The notes under the pieces are model-generated. The model was given only the letters and a program-made list of their open reading frames with translations, made no database searches and was not told the origin of the DNA. Below are positions 6,669 to 10,590 of a stretch of 10,590 bases of DNA, one piece after another. The DNA is taken from NCBI GenBank assembly GCA_003024985.2, contig PXIH01S0004080.1; one strand, written 5' to 3'. How positions within the stretch are numbered: position 1 is the stretch's first letter; every line of letters starts with the position of its first letter. Both the position numbers and the translations under genes were made by a program. Source of the DNA: Euperipatoides rowelli. Lineage: Eukaryota; Onychophora; Udeonychophora; Euonychophora; Peripatopsidae.

Positions 6669-7574
6669 GAGAAATATAAATAGGATGGATACTGGCCCAA
6701 ACAAAGTTAATATTGAACTCACTAAGTATGTTGTGTGATTACTAAAATGAAAAATTCATTCCATTTTTTTTATATTCAATTAGGTTTTATATAAAAATTT
6801 AATTTACGGTAGCTTATTGCAACATAATTTGTGTGTGTTTAACGTAATACCTGTTTAATGTAATATTTATGTTATATTATTATTAGTTGCCAAAATACAT
6901 TTGGTTATTTATAGTAAAAAAAAGCTGATAAACACTACACACAATGTATAACTCCCCTCCTCTTTTTTTTCTCCTGAAAACACTAATTTTATTAATACCA
7001 CTATGCCTCTTACAACTGGATGGGGTAACCAAATAACAATAACTACAAACACAACACAGTAGAGCACATATAATAACCCATATAATTACAACTACTGTAT
7101 ATGATCTATCCACAAGGACAATTCAACTAGTCTCTGGAATTGCTGCAGGCTTCTTTAAATTTGATTAAGATGAATACATGTGATAAATTTTTATTTGAAA
7201 AAATAATAGATTGATAAATAGGGTCGTTCCTATCATATATAGCTTTAGAAACTTATTAGTAGAATGATTATAAGCAGCGCCCATCAAAGTAGTCTAAAGT
7301 TCTTAAAATATATATTTTACTAAATAAAAATGTAAATGATTGTGGATAAATTTGCCTAAAAATGAAAGAATAAAGCTGAAGGCAATCTTAGCCTTTTAAG
7401 CGGCCATACTTAATAAGAGAATTTTGAGTGGGGGAAAAAAGAAAATGAATGAAAAGGCGGTTTTATAAAGACGTCGATATTTTCAAAGCATAATTTTCAA
7501 TAATATTTAACTTTTTTTTTGCAAAACTTTTAGTTCATCATGATTTTAATCAGTCGTTCATCTTATTTGTATTT
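6669..7574. other. No supported gene; inferred intron side of the exon at 7581
   Basis: AT-rich DNA with poly-T and T/C-rich runs near 6955-6975. On the minus strand this would be intron if the exon at 7581-7679 is real. I looked for a second PRORSD1-like exon here and found none. The longest minus-strand open frame (6883-7113) gives a Cys- and Val-rich peptide unlike any family I recognise. Confidence 0.45.
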
Positions 7575-7580
7575 TTATAC

Positions 7581-7679
7581 CTCAGGATGTTCATATGTTT
7601 CTGCAACTATTTCTAATTCTTCAAACTTTTTAAATAATCCTTCCTTGTTTACAAATTGACCAGCATTGGAAATCGCCAT
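7581..7679 (-). CDS. Putative first coding exon of a YbaK/PRORSD1-like aminoacyl-tRNA deacylase
   Basis: The minus strand has an ATG at 7679 in strong context (AAAAATGGCG: A at -3, G at +4), followed by 33 open codons. The N-terminus starts MAISNAGQFVNKEG and continues LFKKFEELEIVAETYEHPE. Proteins of the YbaK/prolyl-tRNA editing family, including animal PRORSD1, begin with 'LF..L..L.I...T.EHP.VFTVE', where EHP is a hallmark. After GAG (7581-7583) comes GTATAA, a plausible splice donor exactly where the family continues with VFTVE; read on, it gives a stop at once. The family hydrolyses mischarged tRNA in the cytosol. Support for the boundary comes from the copy at 989-1146, which continues VFV at the same point. 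No second exon lies upstream of the copia element on this strand, so the gene continues beyond view or is itself dead. Confidence 0.5.
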
Positions 7680-8167
7680 TTTTAAAACTCGCTAGTGCAT
7701 TGGGAATTTTTTTACCGAGTAACTTAATATTTTTATTTATTCAATTTCGAAATTATATTAAATTTAAAATATAATTACTCATTTATATTGTATTTAAATC
7801 ATTAATAATCTGTTTAATTATAATTAATCTGATTCAATTTCATTCCGTATAATGATTATTCTGCTTAAATTTTGCGATTAGTTAGGTCGGACACCGGAAA
7901 GAGAAAATAATTAATATGGCGCTGTCTTTACTTTAAAACCTATATTTCCTTACTCTATGTTTAAAACATGCCAAAATATAAATTTTTAAAGTAAGTTTTA
8001 TTATAATTCTCATAGTTAGAAACGGAAATTTTTACAAAATGTTAAACTAACTAAAAAAATCATAATCGAAGTGCAATTATTTGTCATACAATTAACACTA
8101 GTTTCTGTGACTTTTTAATGGATGCGATAATCTAGTAGGAATAATGACCACCTTATCTGAAGTTTCA
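7680..8167. other. No supported gene; possible promoter side of the exon at 7581
   Basis: If the minus-strand exon is real, its 5' UTR and promoter lie here. The only hint is ACCGGAAAG near 7894-7902, which resembles an ETS-factor site; a single short match is weak. An ATGGCGCTG at 7916 on the plus strand stops after six codons and has no visible donor. Confidence 0.3.
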
Positions 8168-8354
8168 GTTATTATTTTTATTATTATTAGAAATGCAAGG
8201 GATAAAATATATATATCTTCTTCACTATCTATTAAAAATTTATTATATTAATTGTTTAAAAGTTATATTATTTTTTAGATATTATCAAGCCCTTTTTAAA
8301 ACTATTAAGGTCAGAAGACTCAATCAAATCAATGGGCAAGTTAGTCCAATATAG
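8168..8354 (-). pseudogene. LINE 3' end: reverse transcriptase C-terminus with AAT tail
   Basis: On the minus strand from 8354 the reading LYWTNLPIDLIESSDLNSF continues KKGLIISKK and stops at 8268. Many non-LTR retrotransposons of animals (CR1, Rex, Jockey-like groups) end their ORF2 with 'RVV..WN.LP..I..A.S...FK..L', and the agreement is clear. About 80 bases further the minus strand has an AAT-type tail (taataataataaaaataata, 8168-8190), common at LINE 3' ends. An in-frame stop directly precedes the fragment and no other RT motif is visible upstream, so it looks like a 5'-truncated, decayed insertion. The family cannot be named from this piece. Confidence 0.65.
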
Positions 8355-8547
8355 TTAGTAACTTTTAAACTAAAAAAAATTAATCTAGTGTTAGATATAT
8401 AGGCTACTGCATCATAAATTGTGTTTTAAAGAAATTTGCCATAAAACAACTTTTGCTAATTTTATTTCCTATAAAACGTTTTTAAATGAATTTTATAAAC
8501 TGCAGATAATAAACATAAATTGTATGAATGGAAAAAAGAAACGCCTT
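8355..8547. other. No supported feature
   Basis: AT-rich spacer between the LINE fragment and the foldback element. It holds the short motif TAGGCTACTG (8401-8410), which recurs at 9932-9941. Confidence 0.45.
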
Positions 8548-8580
8548 ATTACGGTTTAATGTAGGTACCTGTATAGGCTG

Positions 8581-8748
8581 AATTACAGTTTATGGTTCTC
8601 CTTTAAGATGGCTGCAACTGCTAGGGATTAGCTAAAATATGTTTTATATAAGCTAAAACATATTTTAGCTAACCCCTTCATCCTTTCTGCATTTGGCCAG
8701 TGCTGGTATGGGCCGCCATCTTGGAAAGGGGAACCGTAAACTGTAATT
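8581..8748. mobile_element. Small foldback/MITE-like element
   Basis: The terminal inverted repeats are AATTACAGTTTAYGGTTCYC and then CCTTT..AAGATGGC. The left arm is 8581-8612 and the right is 8715-8748; they agree at 30 of 32 aligned bases with one 2-base gap. The centre is a hairpin with 17-base perfect arms (8630-8646 and 8654-8670), or 23 bases with one mismatch (8624-8646 and 8654-8676). The left arm lacks about 25 bases found in the right arm, between the terminal repeat and the central stem. There is no coding sequence, so it would need a transposase supplied elsewhere. I could not define a target duplication and cannot name the superfamily. Confidence 0.75.
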
Positions 8749-8860
8749 TTGCGCCGGTATAACAGTATGTATGTTGCAGGTGTGTACCATTGTAATCCAT
8801 AATACAAATGATTCATTAATTTTAAAACCAAACCCTAATTCAAGTTTTTGAATCGTCAGT

Positions 8861-8877
8861 TGAATTACAGTTTATGG
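8861..8877 (+). repeat. Second copy of the foldback terminal motif
   Basis: TGAATTACAGTTTATGG is identical to 8579-8595. The following bases (ATCTCCAATATGTCTGCTGG) can still be loosely aligned with the terminal repeat's CTCC and AAGATGGCGGCC parts. It is probably the left end of a related, degraded element whose other end is not clear. Confidence 0.55.
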
Positions 8878-9023
8878 AATCTCCAATATGTCTGCTGGCC
8901 AAATATCGCTATCTTTTGTATTTAAAGTTTGCCATAGTGTTTTAGAGTTGGATCATAGTGTGAGGCTGCTTAGGATTTGACAAGATATTTATAGATGGAC
9001 TAAGGACCAGTGTGGAATTATGT

Positions 9024-9060
9024 CAGAGGTGTAGCCAGGGGATGCAGGTGAAACGATTGC
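9024..9060 (+). mobile_element. hAT-like terminus, single end
   Basis: CAGAGGTGTAGCCAGGGG resembles the common hAT start CAG(T/A)GG(C/T)GTAGCCAGGGG. No matching complementary end is visible in the window, so it may be a fragment. Confidence 0.35.
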
Positions 9061-9237
9061 TACAACTGCTTCATAACTAATTATCTAAGGCTTTATTTAT
9101 TTATTTAGGCTAATATAAGCCATAGCTTTTAAACCTTACATAATTACAGGAAGTATAAAAACAAACAACCAAATTTTTTTATTTTTTTCAGAAAGATCAA
9201 CAGAAATTAATGATAACTAACAAGCTGAAATTAAAAC

Positions 9238-9263
9238 AAACTGTAATCAAGAAATTACAGTTT
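9238..9263. repeat. Short inverted pair of the same ATTACAGTTT motif
   Basis: AAACTGTAAT (9238-9247) and its complement ATTACAGTTT (9254-9263) face each other across 6 bases. The motif is the outermost part of the foldback element's terminal repeat. The left half is oriented as a possible right end for the element that begins at 8861, but only ten bases match. Confidence 0.4.
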
Positions 9264-9598
9264 AGTCGTTAAATGCCCTGCTTTTATTTTATGATTCGCT
9301 TTGTATTTTTTAATAATGCACAAATCAATCCAGATGATGCAAGAATTGTTATATTGTTAAAGCTAATCAAATACGGTAATCCAAACTTTTGAACAACCAA
9401 AACAAAAAAAAAAACCGATAAAAAAATTTAATAGCCAAGTCAGTTTTGTCTGTCACTTCACTAAATTTATTTAAAAACGCTCTTGTTCAGATTATGATAA
9501 TTTGATCTACTGTAATTTATCATTTGGTGTAAAAGTCTTGTAACTTAAACATTTCCTCACTAAACTAAACAAAACTTATTTTCCCATCTACACCCTCA
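9264..9598. other. No supported feature
   Basis: AT-rich sequence with an A-run near 9404-9414. A 39-codon plus-strand open frame (9273-9392) is within chance expectation for such composition. Confidence 0.45.
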
Positions 9599-9611
9599 CC
9601 CCCCCCCCCCC
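9599..9611. repeat. Poly-C tract (13 C)
   Basis: Thirteen consecutive C residues stand out in very AT-rich surroundings, preceded by a C-rich stretch (CTACACCCTCA). Confidence 0.9.
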
Positions 9612-9629
9612 ATGTTAAAAGCTGGCAAT

Positions 9630-9705
9630 CAGGGGTGTCCAAGTAATTTTGCAATGGTGCCAAAATTTACAATTTGTTCGGCACCAAAATGTTCCCTGTG
9701 CCAAG
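9630..9705 (+). mobile_element. hAT-like terminus with subterminal inverted motif
   Basis: CAGGGGTGTCCAAGTAATTT matches the widespread hAT start CAGGGGTGTCCAA. It is followed by GGTGCC (9656-9661) and its complement GGCACC (9680-9685), an arrangement seen in subterminal regions. No opposite end (TTGGACACCCCTG) lies in the window. Confidence 0.45.
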
Positions 9706-10533
9706 GACTATTTTAATAGTTTTTTTTCATGTTTCAGAAGTTTCTAAAGCAAATACAATTTTTTTTTAAAATCAACTAAATTTAATTGAAATTGAATAAT
9801 ATTTTATTCATAATTACCATAAGTGCATAAATTTGTGTACCTTAAACAATGTTAGTGTCAAATCTAAAAGAAATTATGTTCGGCTAATTTATTTTAAATA
9901 TTTTAAAGGCAATACTTAACTGAAAATAATGTAGGCTACTGTAAATTACTACTTTTCCTTACACTTTTTTTTTCATCCTTAGAAAGAAAATGATATGTCT
10001 TTATTCGATGACTATAGCCTTAGCAGAATTTAGGGGAATGCTAACTACTTTATTAATTTATAACAGTTTTTTTTAAAAAGCCAAACCCCAGTAATTTGCT
10101 AAGAATAAATTTGGCAGCATGATGAGCCATAACTAATTTAAAATATTAGTAAAACTTAGAACTTAGTTTCTCCATAAAAATTTAATATAATAAAACAAAA
10201 ACAAAAAAGATTTTAATTTAATTTTTAATTTCAGTAATGTATGACGATAAAATTGTCTTGTTACTTAAATATTAAAAAAAAGTAATTAAGGCAATAATAA
10301 AAAAAAAAACGAACTCGTCTGATCTAGGTAACTTTCTTAATAATTCTAGTCATCCCCTGGAAAATTGCCTAGACATTCTGTACTTATGATGTAACTTAAG
10401 GTAGAATCAGAATAGAAAATATGAAGTTTATTTCACAAGAATGAGGAGAGATCAAATCACGGCAACTGAAGTTTGTTCATTTCTTTTTAGGAGTCTAATT
10501 AATAAAGATTTGATGATAATGCTATATAGCCAG
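9706..10533. other. No supported feature
   Basis: AT-rich, with several T- and A-runs. It may be the interior of the transposon that starts at 9630, but no transposase motif is readable on either strand. Confidence 0.4.
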
Positions 10534-10590
10534 CAGTGGCGTAACTAAGGAATGTTGCGCCCCCCTGCAAGTTTTAGGATTGCAGATCGG
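10534..10590 (+). mobile_element. hAT-type terminus, cut by the window end
   Basis: CAGTGGCGTAACTAAGGAAT, followed by GTTGCGCCCCCCTGCAAG, closely resembles the terminal inverted repeat and G/C-rich subterminal region of many animal hAT elements (CAGTGGCGTA.CTA.G). The body of the element would continue to the right of the window. Confidence 0.6.

Larger units (their letters stand above)
8749..9237. other. No supported gene; contains related transposon ends
   Basis: Apart from the motif copy at 8861-8877 and a hAT-like start at 9024, nothing is assignable. The plus strand from 8889 has a short open reading (MSAGQISLSFVFKVCHSVL) ending at 8970, with no family match that I recognise. Confidence 0.4.

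Noticed and set aside
6883-7113. 76-codon minus-strand open frame
   Set aside because: Low-complexity Val/Ile/Cys composition and no recognisable domain; it was tested as a second PRORSD1-like exon and does not fit.
7916-7936. ATGGCGCTG in good start context as a divergent gene start
   Set aside because: It stops after six codons and no splice donor is visible.
9273-9392. 39-codon open frame, plus strand (includes NAQINPDDARIVILLKL)
   Set aside because: This length is expected by chance, and I recognise no family, splice site or conserved motif.
1-10590. CRISPR array, bacterial operon or complete tRNA/rRNA gene
   Set aside because: No regularly spaced repeats, no bacterial gene organisation and no tRNA or rRNA fold were seen; the content is typical of animal repeats.

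Overview
This window looks like AT-rich nuclear DNA from an animal, probably an invertebrate. It is dominated by decayed mobile elements. The strongest clue to the host is the primer binding site of the central retrotransposon, TGGTAGCAGAGC at 2549-2560. It complements the 3' end of an animal-type initiator methionine tRNA, whereas plant Ty1/copia elements typically read TGGTATCAGAGC. A low-GC genome such as Hydra would fit, but the species is a guess.

Layout. At 1-540 there is the remnant of a hAT DNA transposon on the minus strand: a transposase C-terminal (dimerization) fragment close to a hAT-like terminus. At about 989-1146 (minus) lies a decayed copy of a small coding sequence that resembles an aminoacyl-tRNA deacylase (YbaK/PRORSD1 family). 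A short LINE reverse-transcriptase fragment sits at 1395-1478 (minus). From 2291 to 6668 (plus) there is a nearly full-length but dead Ty1/copia LTR retrotransposon. It holds a 5' LTR, a tRNA-iMet primer site, gag with a CCHC knuckle, protease, integrase, reverse transcriptase, RNase H and a 3' LTR. Every domain is broken by frameshifts, stops or deletions, and the LTRs have diverged by about one base in ten.

Right of the element, a 33-codon open exon with a strong start context and a GT splice donor lies at 7581-7679 (minus). It resembles the first exon of a PRORSD1-like gene and is the best candidate for a functional host gene here. The rest is a LINE C-terminal fragment with an AAT-rich tail (8168-8354, minus), a foldback element (8581-8748), extra copies of its terminal motif, and three single hAT-like termini (9024, 9630, 10534). 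Most of the other sequence shows nothing I can support.

The least ordinary points are two. First, the PRORSD1-like exon and the decayed second copy, which reads across the exon junction without the intron. Second, a set of perfect short hairpins in the retrotransposon body whose arms match far better than the element's age would suggest. I see no intact, previously undescribed multi-gene system.
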